A stretch of DNA of 64,000 nt from Pasteuria penetrans (GTDB taxonomy: Bacteria; Bacillota; Bacilli; Thermoactinomycetales; Thermoactinomycetaceae). Both the position numbers and the translations under genes were made by a program. How positions within the stretch are numbered: the first letter of the stretch is position 1; each line of letters opens with the position of its first letter. This document shows positions 51,910 through 61,864 of the stretch, in pieces. The DNA lies in NCBI RefSeq assembly GCF_900538055.1, contig NZ_UZAC03000001.1:1674001-1738000 (forward strand), given 5' to 3'. The notes under the pieces are model-generated. The model was not told the origin of the DNA and searched no databases. It saw only the letters and a program-made list of their open reading frames with translations.

Positions 51910-53040
51910 CTATATAAAAAATGGGGATTGATCCTGTTCCGCACCCCCACTGGGAAGATGTTGAACTATTGGACCGTGGTGGACCAAAAACCGGGGGTTG
52001 AACCGGTCTATCTCTGGGATCCATGCGTTTTTCAACAATCCAATCAGTGCACGCACCAAAATACTACCACCGTCGTGATGGAACATAAGGCTAGTCATGT
52101 CATTTAGGGGAAGGGAATCCTTCGCTTGTTCCTTGTGGTTCGATGGACAACACAGTGATAGCAGTTTCTCGATCAGATGCCTAGATTCCTCCCACTCCTT
52201 GGGACCCTACAAGGTAATCCCCTCTTTGAGATCATCGAGGAAACGTTGGGCACGTAAGAGTCGATCCCGAACTTTTGGATCGTGCAATTGATGATATCCA
52301 TCCTCTTCGGATACGGATCGTGCATCCCCCGGATCCTTATCTTTTCTGTCACACAAAGTTATGGATGGAGAACCATCGATCAGTGGATTGGGTTCCGTTT
52401 TCGTATTCAGACCCCTCCCCGTTACGGTTTCGTATTCTTGGGAGGCAGGGGCCACCGGATTCGTACCACAGAATTTCCCAATCTCACTGGCTCCCGCAGC
52501 CCATTTTGTGTTCTTATTCCCCACCGCCATGGCCATTGTCTTGTTGGCTAGGGCCAGTTTTTCGTTTGCCATGGCCATTGTCTTGTTGGCCAGGGCCAGT
52601 TTTTCGTTTGCCATGGCCATTGTCTTGTTGGCCAGCAGGGCCAGTTTCTCGTTTGCTATTGCCATTGTCTTGTTGGCCAGGGCCAGTTTCTCGTTTGCCA
52701 CTGCCATTGTCCTGTTGGCCAGGATCGGATTTTCGTTCACTATTGCCGTTGTTCGGTTGGCTAGGACCATATTTTCGTTCGCTATTGCTGTGGTCCTGTT
52801 GGCTAGGACCAGATTTCTGTCCACCATTGCCCTTATGGTCCTAGCGGTGAGAATCAATTTCTCATCTATCAAGACATTATGGCTATGACAGAAGGGACAC
52901 GGACTTTTCGGTGTTTTTCCATAATACGGGAAGTCAATGGACAGGTCGCCTATCTCCATCGAACTTCTAGCTATCCATAGTTCTTCTTTCTGGATATTGA
53001 TTTTTCCTGATCGTGTTGTATCATGGGTATAGATGCTCAT
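51910..53040 (-). pseudogene. IS256-like transposase, truncated, with seven heptad repeats
   Basis: The frame from ATG 53040 runs 277 codons (MSIYTHDTTRSGKINIQKEE) and ends early at EGITL. A shifted continuation (MTSLMFHHDGGSILVRAL) runs to about 51985, where similarity stops. The N-terminal 14-residue unit is present about seven times (ANRTTAIANENMVL to ANKTMAMANEKLAL; one unit has an extra Leu), against three in copies A and B. The catalytic core is missing. Confidence 0.85.
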
Positions 53041-53466
53041 GTTTTCCCTCCTCTTAGTTTATTGTCTGTTGGTGATCAATATTCTACCAGAGGCAGGGGG
53101 CATGAGTCATCCTCTTTTTACATAATAACGATAACTTTCATTCCTCTTGTTGATCGGATCGCTTTGTCCATGGTAAGGGAACAAGGTTCCGTCCTATCCG
53201 TAATGTTGACAACATTACGGATTTTTTGTTGTTTTTGTACGTACCATAAACAGAATGGATCTTATGTGACACACCATGTTCGTCTTCCGGGCAGGGTCCT
53301 AATAAAAATTTTATAAAAATTCATATGAAATAAGGAACATCCCCCGAGGATACAAAAACAGTAACAGTGTCATAAAAGAATGTTATTATGTTATCCAATT
53401 GCTTTACCAAAAGGTGAGACTAGATTCATAGATGGGGCATTCCCCACAAGAAATTGCACGGTCCCC
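51910..53466 (-). mobile_element. IS256-like element, broken copy C
   Basis: On the minus strand the element starts with the family end (53466, GGGACCGTGC type), leader and transposase start as in copies A and B. It is truncated after about 60 percent of the N-terminal half; sequence similarity stops near 51985. DNA identity to A and B is clearly lower than between A and B, so it is an older insertion. Confidence 0.8.
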
Positions 53467-53602
53467 TTTCTTCCCAATCCCTATGGTTCATGCTGTCTTC
53501 TGGTCCGTTCTTTCTCGCCGTTTTTGGTGATAACGGAGACAGAAGAGGGTGGATATCCGATAAGCAGCCCTGTCATCGGGATAGCAGCAAGCTTTATTCA
53601 TA

Positions 53603-54543
53603 CATGGTGCTGGTGCGTGAATTAAAAATCAGTTTATTTGGTTTTTTCTGATATTAATTACATTTAAAAATAAGATGTATCGATTGATAACAATTAATGA
53701 ATTTATTTTATATAATATGTATAGATAATTTGTAATGTAAATAAAAAATTGAATAGTATGAATGTTTTGGACCGGATACAATGAAACATAACGCTTATGG
53801 TTGGATTTATACTATGACCATGGGAACTCGGTTTTTGAACCCATGATTGTGGAAATGAATTCCATATTCCGCACATCTTAGCACGATAAATAGACCGGCT
53901 TATATTTACGATTATTTTATGAATATGAAATTATGATGTATAGTAATCACTATATTGCATACCTCCTTCTTATTCTTATAAATTTTACTATATATTTCGG
54001 AGACTTGGGATGTGTTATATGCTACACATTTTGCGAACATTGTCAACCTAGCTCTCTGTTCACCACGCACCTTAAGTCGGCGGGCGCCATAGGCATTTTT
54101 TAGTGCAGAGCAAACGCCCTCAATGGCCGCACGACGATTCCCTGCTTCTCTGTATTTGGACTGCTTCCATTGATCCCTTTGTTCCGCCGCTGAGTACGTT
54201 CGGTCGGTCAATCTTATGGTTCTTCCCCCCGTTTTGTTGGGTTTGCCAATACATGGTGCTGGTGCGGTTAACAAGGCTCACAATTGTTTCTTGGGGTTCC
54301 AATAAAAATAGAAAGTGGGCTTTTGCGGATTTATAAAAATAACTACATATACTTCTAATAAATTATATTATCCATAGAAGCTCGGTTCTCCGATTATGGT
54401 TAGGCTACCGATATTTATAATAATATTCTTAAATATACAAACAAATAATTAATTATTGTGAATCAATACATTTTATTTTGAAATATAATTAATATTGAAA
54501 AAAACAAAATCAACTGATTTTTAATTCACGCACCAACACCATG
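53603..54543 (-). mobile_element. Small element with ~58-bp inverted repeats around an IS1182 fragment
   Basis: The sequence at 53603-53660 (CATGGTGCTGGTGCGTGAAT...) recurs as reverse complement at 54488-54543 with a few mismatches. Part of it (ACATGGTGCTGGTGCG) occurs a third time at 54250-54265. The interior holds only the C-terminal end of an IS1182-type transposase, so this is a non-autonomous or internally deleted copy of about 0.94 kb. Confidence 0.65.
53912..54274 (-). pseudogene. IS1182-family transposase, C-terminal fragment
   Basis: The open frame contains RLTDRTYSAAEQRDQWKQSK and AAIEGVCSALKNAYGARRLK. The latter includes the catalytic Glu, which the copy at 35794 has lost. The N-terminal three quarters are missing; the start is fortuitous and comes from the inverted-repeat sequence. 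Confidence 0.75.
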
Positions 54544-54719
54544 GTATGTGGAATTTGGGATAGGGGGTTTCCCCTATGAAGGGGGAACAAGAAGGAACGG
54601 ACGGGGCACGGATGATGGGTGTGGGAATTCAGAGTGGGGCCCCTGTTTTAGTACGGGATCGATCATTGTTGGGATAATCTCGATTATGGTAAACTCCGGA
54701 GGCGAGGAGGCTTGGCTAT

Positions 54720-55814
54720 ATGGTATCTCGGCAGGAGATTGCTGCAGGCGGAGTAGTATACCGCCGGAATAAGGAAGGCAGGATAGAGGTTTTGCTGGTC
54801 ACTGATTCCTATGGGTACCTTTCGCTTCCCAAAGGGAAGCGGGAAGGGCAGGAGACACTGTTGGAGACAGCGTTACGGGAAGTGAAGGAGGAGACGGGTT
54901 TGGAGACCCGTTCCCTAGGGCACTTGTTGGATATACGTTATGATTATCTCGAAAAGAATGATCGCATGGTAGGGAAGGAAGTGTCCTTTTTTCTTTTGGA
55001 GTGGATAGGGGGGGAAGCCACACCGCAAACCAGGGAGATTGCCTCCCTCGAGTGGTATTCCGCCGAAACGGTCTTGCAGCAACAAAGACAGCGCGGGTAT
55101 ATTCTCCAGGGCGTGGTTCTTAGTCGGGCCCTTGCCCGCATGGCGCTTCTTCATGGTCAACAGCCGTCTTTGGGGGCTCGTTTGGATCACACCCTACTCG
55201 CGCCAGCAGCTACACGCTCCGATATCGTGGCATTGTGCGATGCGGCGCGTAGACACCAATTTGCATCCGTCTGTATATTGCCTACCTGGGTTCGTTGTGC
55301 CTCCGAGGTTCTGCGGGGGAGTGGTGTTGCAGTAGGTACAGTCATCGGTTTCCCTTTGGGATCCACCTCTACAACGGCCAAGGTTGCGGAGGCGAGAACG
55401 GCAGTCCACGATGGTGCGAGTGAGTTGGATATGGTTCTCAACCTCGGCGCTTTTAAGAGCGGGGAATACCAACAAGTCGTGGACGATATACACGCGGTAG
55501 TTGGTGTGGCTAAGGGTTGCCTGGTGAAAGTGATTCTAGAAGTGGGTTATCTGGACGCAACCGAGTTGAACCGGGCGTGCCAGTTGGCCGTGCAGGGTGG
55601 TGCCCATTTTGTAAAGACGGCAACAGGTTTCGGGCCCCGTGGGGCTTCAGTAGGGGCCATACGGGCCATGGTGGATGCCGTGGGGGATAAGGTGGCGGTG
55701 AAGGCTTCCGGTGGAATTCGCGATTCAAAGTTTGCGTATGAACTTTTGATGGCAGGTGCGGATCGGTTGGGAACGAGCGTGGGTGAGAATATTATGCGGG
55801 AAGGGGTGGGTTGA
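54720..55814 (+). CDS. Nudix hydrolase fused to deoxyribose-phosphate aldolase (DeoC)
   Basis: The 364-residue protein has two complete domains. Residues 1-145 are a Nudix hydrolase; the box G39-L61 fits GX5EX7REUXEEXGU exactly (GKREGQETLLETALREVKEE, then TGL). Residues 152-364 are DeoC. They contain LDHTLLAPAAT, CILPTWV, IGFPLGS and ELDMVLNLGAFKSG (D237), with the Schiff-base Lys in FVKTATGFG (K299) and a second Lys in VKASGGIR (K328). DeoC splits deoxyribose-5-phosphate to glyceraldehyde-3-phosphate and acetaldehyde. Nudix enzymes hydrolyse nucleoside-diphosphate derivatives. A combined role in nucleotide salvage or clean-up is plausible. ATG 54720 follows GAGGAGG at 9 bases. The HIT gene starts 4 bases after the stop. 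Confidence 0.93.
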   Translation: MVSRQEIAAGGVVYRRNKEGRIEVLLVTDSYGYLSLPKGKREGQETLLETALREVKEETGLETRSLGHLLDIRYDYLEKNDRMVGKEVSFFLLEWIGGEATPQTREIASLEWYSAETVLQQQRQRGYILQGVVLSRALARMALLHGQQPSLGARLDHTLLAPAATRSDIVALCDAARRHQFASVCILPTWVRCASEVLRGSGVAVGTVIGFPLGSTSTTAKVAEARTAVHDGASELDMVLNLGAFKSGEYQQVVDDIHAVVGVAKGCLVKVILEVGYLDATELNRACQLAVQGGAHFVKTATGFGPRGASVGAIRAMVDAVGDKVAVKASGGIRDSKFAYELLMAGADRLGTSVGENIMREGVG

Positions 55815-55818
55815 TCTG

Positions 55819-56163
55819 GTGCAGTCCTGTTTATTTTGCCAAATTGTTAGGAACGAACTTTCATCCCGAAGGGTTTATGAGGATGGGGAGGTTTTAGCTT
55901 TCCACGATACCATGCCTGTGGCTCCTACCCATGTATTGGTGATTCCCAAGCAACATTTGTCCTCCTTTGTGTCCTTAGATGAAGCGGAATCGTCCTTGGC
56001 GGGTAAACTACTGCAGGGGGTTCGTGCTACTGTACGGGCTCTGGGCTTAGAGGAGGGGGGGTTTCGTATTGTAGTCAACGTGGGGGAAGACGGGGGTCAG
56101 ACGGTACAACACCTCCATTTTCATGTTCTGGCTGGCCGTCCCCTTGCGTGGCCACCCGGTTAG
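55819..56163 (+). CDS. HIT family nucleotide-binding hydrolase
   Basis: The protein has 114 residues from GTG 55819, chosen because AAGGGGTGGG precedes it and the preceding stop is only 4 bases away. C4 and C7 (CLFCQIV) and the signature QHLHFHVLAGR (HxHxH) identify the Hint-like branch of HIT proteins. These hydrolyse purine nucleoside phosphoramidates or adenylylated substrates. It is probably co-transcribed with the Nudix-DeoC gene, which also fits nucleotide metabolism. Confidence 0.92.
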   Translation: MQSCLFCQIVRNELSSRRVYEDGEVLAFHDTMPVAPTHVLVIPKQHLSSFVSLDEAESSLAGKLLQGVRATVRALGLEEGGFRIVVNVGEDGGQTVQHLHFHVLAGRPLAWPPG

Positions 56164-56167
56164 GTTT

Positions 56168-56197
56168 TTGACATCCTTCCATGGTTTATGGTAGAAT
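56168..56197 (+). promoter_or_regulatory. Sigma-A type promoter, probably for rpsU
   Basis: TTGACA (56168-56173) and TAGAAT (56192-56197) are 18 bases apart, 5 bases after the HIT gene stop and about 250 bases before rpsU. Confidence 0.6.
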
Positions 56198-56447
56198 GGA
56201 TAAGGTATTTTGTCGATCGTTGCCATGAAATTGTGGCCGCTGTGCTCCGGGGGTAGAAACCGTGGAAAACAGTTGCATGCAACTCTTGCGGTACTCTCTC
56301 CTTGATTCCCGTATTCCTAATGGTGGAACAGAAGGTAGAGTGGGCATCGGATCGGTAAAACGGCCGGCGATATTTTGAGGAGCTCGCTGAACATCATGGT
56401 ATTCTTACCTCGCCAGCTGATCGGTCCTTTGGAGGGAGGGAACAAGG

Positions 56448-56621
56448 TTGGTTGAGACACGCGTAAGGGGCAATGAATCTCTAGATAGTGCCCTGCGCCG
56501 TTTCAAGCGCTCCTGCGCTAGGGATGGTGTTTTGTCTGAAGTTCGGCGGCGTGAGCGGCATGAGAAGCCGAGTGTGAAACGTAAGCGTAAAGCAGAGGCG
56601 GCGCGACGTAAGAAGCGATAG
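56448..56621 (+). CDS. rpsU: 30S ribosomal protein S21
   Basis: The 57-residue protein starts at TTG 56448, which follows GGAGGGAGGG at 7 bases. The sequence [19 protein letters not shown] and [18 protein letters not shown] matches S21 over its length. S21 joins the small subunit platform and helps base-pairing of mRNA with the 16S end. In Bacillus yqeY follows; here the next gene is ylxY-like. A C/G-rich hairpin region near 56635-56690 may end the transcript. Confidence 0.93.
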   Translation: MVETRVRGNESLDSALRRFKRSCARDGVLSEVRRRERHEKPSVKRKRKAEAARRKKR

Positions 56622-56820
56622 GAAAAAACCTCCAGGTTGAGGAAATTTGTCCCTTTCACCTGCAAATCGGGGGAAGGGTTTTGGTGTTGTGTAGGAATGA
56701 AATCATAACTGGTGTGTGGATGGCCCCTGGTTGTTCTCATGTGGGGTCCCGATGGTTTGTATTGGGACTGGGGGAATACCTATGAGACAATGTGCATAGG
56801 GTAGGAAGAAAAAGGGTAGG

Positions 56821-57816
56821 GTGGGCATACTTTTGTACTCAGCTTTTTCCTCTCCCTGGGTGCGTGTAGGGATATGGTTCCCCTTGTTGGGGGCGGTTCT
56901 CGCGGGTTTTGATACAGAGATGTTGTGGTTTGTAGATGGGGATGAATACCTACGGAAACGGATTACCCAGCATGCCAGGGCCCATTATGTTCCTCCCGAG
57001 GATGCCTATGTTGATAAGATCTGGAAGGCTGTTCCGGGTTTGAATGGTTATCGGATTGATGAGGAGGCTACCTTTCAGCGTACAAAACAATCCAGAGGTC
57101 GGGGAATCGTGAACGTATGGCGGAGTATTCCCCCCGTGGTGCAACTTCATAGTTTGTCTGCTTTGCCCGTGTATCGGGGCAACCCTCGAAAGAATGCAGT
57201 GGGTTTGATGTTCAATGTGGCTTGGGGAACGGAACATTTGGATGGAATTTTGCGTATTTTGCAACATAAGGGGCTAAGGGCGACCTTTTTTCTGGACGGG
57301 TTTTGGTTGAAGGATCATCCTGTAGAAGCCCGGCGTCTTCTCGACGGGGGGCACGAAATTGGTAACCATGGTTACAATCATTCGTTGCTGGAACAGGCTG
57401 ATCTGGGGAAAATTACCCGTACCATGCAGAGGACAAGGGCTTTGCTGCAGGAGATGCTTGGTATTCGAAGCTACCTCTTCGCCCCCCCAGCTGGTAGTTT
57501 TGATCAGCGTACCGTGGATGAGGCTCGTCGTCAGGGAATGGTAACGATTCTGTGGAGCTGTGATACTGTGGATTGGCGAAAGGATGCCACACCAGAGAGG
57601 ATTATCAATCGGGTGGGTGGGAAAATTCAGTCAGGTTCGTTGATTCTTATGCACCCGACACCCAGTACGGTACGTGCCTTACCAGCTATTCTTTCCCTAG
57701 CCCAGGATCGTCATTTGCGTATGGGGAGTGTAGGTGAGGTTTTGTCTAGTGATTACTATCTTCCGGCCATGGATCCAGCCCATGGGGTGAAAATGCACGA
57801 GAATAGCTCTGGATGA
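56821..57816 (+). CDS. Sporulation polysaccharide deacetylase-like protein (YlxY family)
   Basis: The protein has 331 residues from GTG 56821 (AGGGTAGG site). An N-terminal membrane anchor (residues 12-30) precedes a NodB-type domain (about 125-320). The metal-site motif is partly kept (GHEIGNHGYNH), as are APPAGSFD and LILMHPT. The first motif, normally TFDDG, is NVAWGTEHL, so the catalytic Asp pair is missing. This is the known character of YlxY proteins, which are linked to sporulation by family naming. It may bind rather than cleave glycan. It stands between rpsU and the rpsB cluster. Confidence 0.82.
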   Translation: MGILLYSAFSSPWVRVGIWFPLLGAVLAGFDTEMLWFVDGDEYLRKRITQHARAHYVPPEDAYVDKIWKAVPGLNGYRIDEEATFQRTKQSRGRGIVNVWRSIPPVVQLHSLSALPVYRGNPRKNAVGLMFNVAWGTEHLDGILRILQHKGLRATFFLDGFWLKDHPVEARRLLDGGHEIGNHGYNHSLLEQADLGKITRTMQRTRALLQEMLGIRSYLFAPPAGSFDQRTVDEARRQGMVTILWSCDTVDWRKDATPERIINRVGGKIQSGSLILMHPTPSTVRALPAILSLAQDRHLRMGSVGEVLSSDYYLPAMDPAHGVKMHENSSG

Positions 57817-58143
57817 TGGGCAGTTTTCGTGCGTTTTTGATGCTGTGGACAGATTTTATTTTTATGGGGAATAATTTCCCCGTGGTTCACTCGTTTGGAA
57901 ACGGGACGCGGGATACGGATCACTCCACCCTTGTGTTTAGAAGAAAAACATGGTACACTTCGTCTTGCTTCTTGACCCGTTTTGCCCTCCCTTCGGGGTA
58001 GGGTAGTTCGGTGGACGATGATTTCGCACGCGTACGTGTGTAGGGGTGTATAGGTGCTACCATGAGGATATGGTAGTAGATTGTATTGTTTTTCCGTGCG
58101 CGGAGGTTCAACCTAATCTACCACAGGAAAGGTGTTTTTGTTC
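57817..58143. other. Leader region in front of rpsB
   Basis: Contains the promoter listed at 57931 and an mRNA leader of about 180 bases with a possible hairpin (GCCCTCCCTTCGGGGTAGGG, 57981-58000). The short plus frame at 57813-58001 is not supported. Confidence 0.45.
57931..57959 (+). promoter_or_regulatory. Probable promoter of the rpsB operon
   Basis: TTGTGT and TACACT are 17 bases apart, with a TGG extended -10. The long leader to rpsB fits the known habit of S2 leaders to be regulated. Confidence 0.5.
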
Positions 58144-58896
58144 ATGGCAGTCGTTTCTATGAAGCAGTTGTTGGAGGCTGGCGTCCATTTCGGTCATCAA
58201 ACGCGTCGTTGGAATCCGAAAATGGCGCAATACATCTTTACCAATAGAAACAATATTTATATCATTGACTTACAGAAAACGGTAAAGATGATGGATCAGG
58301 CCTATCAGTTTGTACGGGATGTGGCGCGCTCTGGTGGTACCATCCTTATGGTAGGTACAAAAAAGCAGGCGCAGGACGCTGTTCGGGAAGAAGCGACGCG
58401 TTGTGGAAATTTCTTTGTCAATCACCGTTGGCTGGGGGGGACGTTGACCAATTTCCAGACGATTCGTAAACGTATTGATCGGTTGCAGAGTCTGGTAAGG
58501 ATGGAGGAGGAGGGAACCTTCGGTCTCCTTCCCAAACGTGAGGTTGTTCTTTTGTTGAAGGAACGCAATCGTTTGGAGAAGTTCCTCGGTGGCATCAGGG
58601 ATATGCGTCGTTTGCCTGATATGGTCTTTATCATCGACCCTCGTAAGGAGAGGATTGCTGTTGCCGAGGCAAGGAAGTTGCGCATTCCTATTGTTGCCAT
58701 TGTGGATACCAATTGTGATCCTGATGAAATTGATTACATTATCCCGGGTAACGATGATGCCATTCGTGCTGTTCGCCTCTTTACGGGTAGGATTGCTGAT
58801 GCCATGTTGGAGGGACGTCAGGGGGAACAGCACGCGTCCTCCGGTTCGGGGGGGTCAAGATCCCAGTCTCAAGCTGTGGCTTCTGCCAGCCCATAG
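58144..58896 (+). CDS. rpsB: 30S ribosomal protein S2
   Basis: The 250-residue protein starts at ATG 58144 after AGGAAAGGTG. Family motifs are complete: [20 protein letters not shown], then [45 protein letters not shown] and [21 protein letters not shown]2 binds late at the head-platform junction of the small subunit and recruits S1. It is the first gene of the cluster rpsB-tsf-pyrH-frr-uppS-cdsA-dxr, the same order as in Bacillus. Confidence 0.97.
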   Translation: MAVVSMKQLLEAGVHFGHQTRRWNPKMAQYIFTNRNNIYIIDLQKTVKMMDQAYQFVRDVARSGGTILMVGTKKQAQDAVREEATRCGNFFVNHRWLGGTLTNFQTIRKRIDRLQSLVRMEEEGTFGLLPKREVVLLLKERNRLEKFLGGIRDMRRLPDMVFIIDPRKERIAVAEARKLRIPIVAIVDTNCDPDEIDYIIPGNDDAIRAVRLFTGRIADAMLEGRQGEQHASSGSGGSRSQSQAVASASP

Positions 58897-59017
58897 GGAA
58901 TTTCTTGAAGAGGGGGTGGGGGCCCGGGTTTGAGATCCGGTTTTCCCGTTCCCTGCGTGCAGGGGTCCACAGGGGGTTGTTTGAGATTTTTTTTATGATA
59001 AGGGGGGGTGTTTAGGT

Positions 59018-59632
59018 TTGGCAGCTATATCAGCGGAGAAGGTGAAGGAGTTACGTAAGAGGACAGGTGCGGGTTTCATGGATTGTAAAAAGGCCCTGGA
59101 GTCCATGCAAGGGGATATGGAAAAGTCGGTTTCTTATCTGCGTGAACGAGGAATTGCTGGGGCATTGAGGAAAGGGGATCGTGCAACGCGGGAAGGTATT
59201 GTTGATTCGTACATACATGGTGAGGGCCGCATTGGGGTGCTTGTGGAGGTCAATTGTGAGACCGATTTTGTTGCCAGAACGAAGGAGTTTCGTTCCCTTG
59301 TGCGTGATGTAGCCATGCATGTCGCTGCTATGCAGCCCCAGTATGTACACCATGGTGAGGTTCCCGCCGAGGCCCTTGAACAAGAAAGGGAGGTTTTGAA
59401 AAAGCAGGCAATGCGTGAAGGGAAACCACCTGCGGTGGTTGATCGGATGGTGGAGGGTCGGTTGCGTAAGTATTGTCAAGAAATTTGTTTGTTGGATCAA
59501 CCCTTTGTTAGGGATAATAGTAAAACGGTGGGTGATTTGGTGAAGGAGAAGATTGCGCAATTGGGTGAAAATGTTACCGTGCGTCGTTTTGTCCGCTTTG
59601 TCGTGGGGGAAGGAATGGATGGTGAAACCTAG
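59018..59632 (+). CDS. tsf: Elongation factor Ts
   Basis: The 204-residue protein starts at TTG 59018 after AAGGGGGGG. The N-terminal UBA-like motif VKELRKRTGAGFMDCKKALE and the core VEVNCETDFVARTKEF are typical. The length is short, as in some Gram-positive and mitochondrial-type factors, with one full core subdomain and the C-terminal module. EF-Ts exchanges GDP for GTP on EF-Tu. It lies 121 bases after rpsB. Confidence 0.96.
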   Translation: MAAISAEKVKELRKRTGAGFMDCKKALESMQGDMEKSVSYLRERGIAGALRKGDRATREGIVDSYIHGEGRIGVLVEVNCETDFVARTKEFRSLVRDVAMHVAAMQPQYVHHGEVPAEALEQEREVLKKQAMREGKPPAVVDRMVEGRLRKYCQEICLLDQPFVRDNSKTVGDLVKEKIAQLGENVTVRRFVRFVVGEGMDGET

Positions 59633-59701
59633 TTTTGAGTTAGCGCGGGAGAACACGTAGGCTCGTGTTGTCCTTTTTTTGCGGTTGTGGGGGGTGAATC
59701 T

Positions 59702-60442
59702 TTGAAAAAGTCCCTATACCAGAGGGTCATGCTTAAACTGAGTGGTGAGGCCTTAGCTGGGTCGCAGGGTTGTGGCGTGGACCCTGTTGTGACGGCTTCA
59801 TTGGCAAAGCAGATTCAAGATGTCGTGGCTCTTCGGGTGCAGGTGGCTGTTGTGGTGGGTGGAGGTAATTTTTGGCGTGGTCAAATCAATGCGGAACGCG
59901 GTATGCATAGGGCTACGGCCGATTATATGGGTATGCTGGCAACCATGATCAATTCGCTTGCTTTGCAGGATGCACTGGAAAAGATACAGGTGCCCACACG
60001 TTTGCAGACGGCAATCGAGATGCGGCAGATTGCAGAGCCCTATATCCGTCGCCGTGCCGTTCGTCATTTGGAGAAGGGGCGGGTTGTTATTTTTGGTGGT
60101 GGTATTGGTAGTCCTTTTTTTTCCACGGATACAACAGCAGCCTTACGGGCGGCCGATATTGAGGCTGATGTCATTTTGATGGCTAAGCACAATATTGATG
60201 GTGTTTATACGGTGGACCCCTCACGAGATCCCACAGCCCGGAAGTATGATATGTTAACGCATCGACAGATTTTGAACCAAGATCTGCGTGTAATGGATGC
60301 AACGGCCTCCTCATTGTGTATGGATAATAATATTCCGTTGGTCGTTTTCGATATTGCAAGGGTGGGAAATATTCGGCGTGTGGTGGTAGGTGAACGGATT
60401 GGTACGATGATCAAGGGGGAAGTGGATCATGCAAGCCATTGA
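59702..60442 (+). CDS. pyrH: UMP kinase
   Basis: The protein has 246 residues from TTG 59702 ([20 protein letters not shown]). This start was chosen over GTG 59687 because GGGGGGTG lies just upstream and the start then matches Bacillus PyrH. Motifs [51 protein letters not shown] and [17 protein letters not shown] are complete. It phosphorylates UMP to UDP as a hexamer, normally inhibited by UTP. The 3' end overlaps frr by 14 bases, so they are translationally coupled. Confidence 0.96.
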   Translation: MKKSLYQRVMLKLSGEALAGSQGCGVDPVVTASLAKQIQDVVALRVQVAVVVGGGNFWRGQINAERGMHRATADYMGMLATMINSLALQDALEKIQVPTRLQTAIEMRQIAEPYIRRRAVRHLEKGRVVIFGGGIGSPFFSTDTTAALRAADIEADVILMAKHNIDGVYTVDPSRDPTARKYDMLTHRQILNQDLRVMDATASSLCMDNNIPLVVFDIARVGNIRRVVVGERIGTMIKGEVDHASH

Positions 60443-60983
60443 GGAACGAGCCCGTGGGCGAATGGAAAAGGCATTGGAGGCACTGAAAAGGGAGCTCAGT
60501 ACGTTGCGTTCCGGACGGGCTAATCCCGCCATGTTGGATAGGGTTAGGGTGCCCTGTTATGGGGGTGAGTCCCCCCTTCATCATGTGGCAACAGTTTCTG
60601 CCCCGGAGGCACGTTTGCTGGTGGTTCAGCCTTTCGACCGCGCTATGCTCCCTGAAATTGAGCGTTCCATTCTTAAGGCTAATTTGGGTCTTACGCCCAA
60701 TGATGATGGACAAACGTTACGGATTCCTCTACCGGCCCTGAGCCAGGAACGGCGACAGGAAATGGCTAAAGCAGCCCGTCAGATGGGTGAGAAATCGAAG
60801 GTTGTTCTCCGGGGTGTGCGGAGAGATGCTATCGAGGAAATAAAAAAGTCCGAGAAAAAAGGTACCCTCCCAGAGGATTCGTCCCGGCGTGCCCAGGAAT
60901 CCATACAAAAATTGGCGGATGGCTTCAAGAAGGATATAGAGTATATTGTTGATTCAAAAGAGAAAGAAATAACCAATGCATGA
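60429..60983 (+). CDS. frr: Ribosome recycling factor
   Basis: The 184-residue protein starts at ATG 60429 inside the end of pyrH, with AAGGGGGA upstream. Motifs [38 protein letters not shown] and [20 protein letters not shown], plus the ending [14 protein letters not shown], show a complete two-domain factor. With EF-G it splits post-termination ribosomes. Confidence 0.96.
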   Translation: MQAIEERARGRMEKALEALKRELSTLRSGRANPAMLDRVRVPCYGGESPLHHVATVSAPEARLLVVQPFDRAMLPEIERSILKANLGLTPNDDGQTLRIPLPALSQERRQEMAKAARQMGEKSKVVLRGVRRDAIEEIKKSEKKGTLPEDSSRRAQESIQKLADGFKKDIEYIVDSKEKEITNA

Positions 60984-61057
60984 AATATTTTTAATTAGAT
61001 TTGGGCATAGATAAGTAGTCCCGGACGTGGGGTAAGGTTGACTTCGGAGGAGTGCTT

Positions 61058-61843
61058 ATGTGGGTATCGTCCATGAAACGCTGGCGCGATCGTAAGGGGG
61101 ACGAGGAAGACGATAAAAGGTTGCAGGAGGATTTGCGTTCCTCTCCACTGCCCACCCATGTCGCCATCATTACGGACGGCAATGGACGTTGGGCGCGGCA
61201 GAGGGGTCTGCATCGGACAGTAGGGCACAAGGCCGGGGTGCAGCGTGTTCAGGAAATCGTTCGTGCGGCCCATCGGCTTACCATCCCCGTGCTTACTTTC
61301 TACGTTTTCTCAACGGAGAATTGGCGACGGCCTGCAGATGAAGTCGATTTTTTACTCGGTTTGCCCTCTAGCCTTTTGCGATCGCATTTATCGGAATTGA
61401 TGGGGTTCAATGTCCGTGTGCGGATCATTGGCGACCGGACTACATTGCCCCAGAAGACACGGGAGACGATAGATGAGTTTGAGGGATCCACGGGTGGAAA
61501 TACAGGCATGATTTTGAATTTTGCGGTCAATTATGGATCTAGGGATGAGATTGTGCAGGCCGTGCGGGCTATTGCAAGGGATGCGGCGGCGGGTAAAATT
61601 TCCCCGGAGGAAGTGGATACCTCCTTATTTGAACAGAATTTGCTCACGCAGGGATTGCCTGATCCCGATCTGATCATTCGAACGAGTGGTGAAATGCGGG
61701 TGAGCAATTTTTTACTTTGGCAACTTGCCTATAGTGAGCTGCTTTTTGTTGATACCTTATGGCCAGATTTTACAGCCCAACAATTTCATTGGGCGCTTTG
61801 GGATTTTCAGCTTCGTTCGCGTCGTTATGGATCTGTGGATTGA
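61058..61843 (+). CDS. uppS: Undecaprenyl diphosphate synthase
   Basis: The 261-residue protein starts at ATG 61058 after CGGAGGAG. HVAIITDGNGRWARQRGL holds the catalytic Asp (usually preceded by MDGN; Thr replaces Met here). YVFSTENWRRP, ILNFAVNYGSRDEI, DLIIRTSGEMRVSNFLLWQ and ELLFVDTLWPDF complete the cis-prenyltransferase set. It makes the C55 lipid carrier for peptidoglycan and teichoic acids from farnesyl and isopentenyl diphosphates, the products supplied by the pathway of dxr and ispH. A charged N-terminal extension of about 30 residues is present. Confidence 0.96.
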   Translation: MWVSSMKRWRDRKGDEEDDKRLQEDLRSSPLPTHVAIITDGNGRWARQRGLHRTVGHKAGVQRVQEIVRAAHRLTIPVLTFYVFSTENWRRPADEVDFLLGLPSSLLRSHLSELMGFNVRVRIIGDRTTLPQKTRETIDEFEGSTGGNTGMILNFAVNYGSRDEIVQAVRAIARDAAAGKISPEEVDTSLFEQNLLTQGLPDPDLIIRTSGEMRVSNFLLWQLAYSELLFVDTLWPDFTAQQFHWALWDFQLRSRRYGSVD

Positions 61844-61864
61844 GCGAAGGGGGCGCTGAGAGGG

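Noticed and set aside
58270-58833. 187-codon minus frame opposite rpsB, also opposite tsf
   Set aside because: Antisense to clearly conserved genes; no ribosome site.
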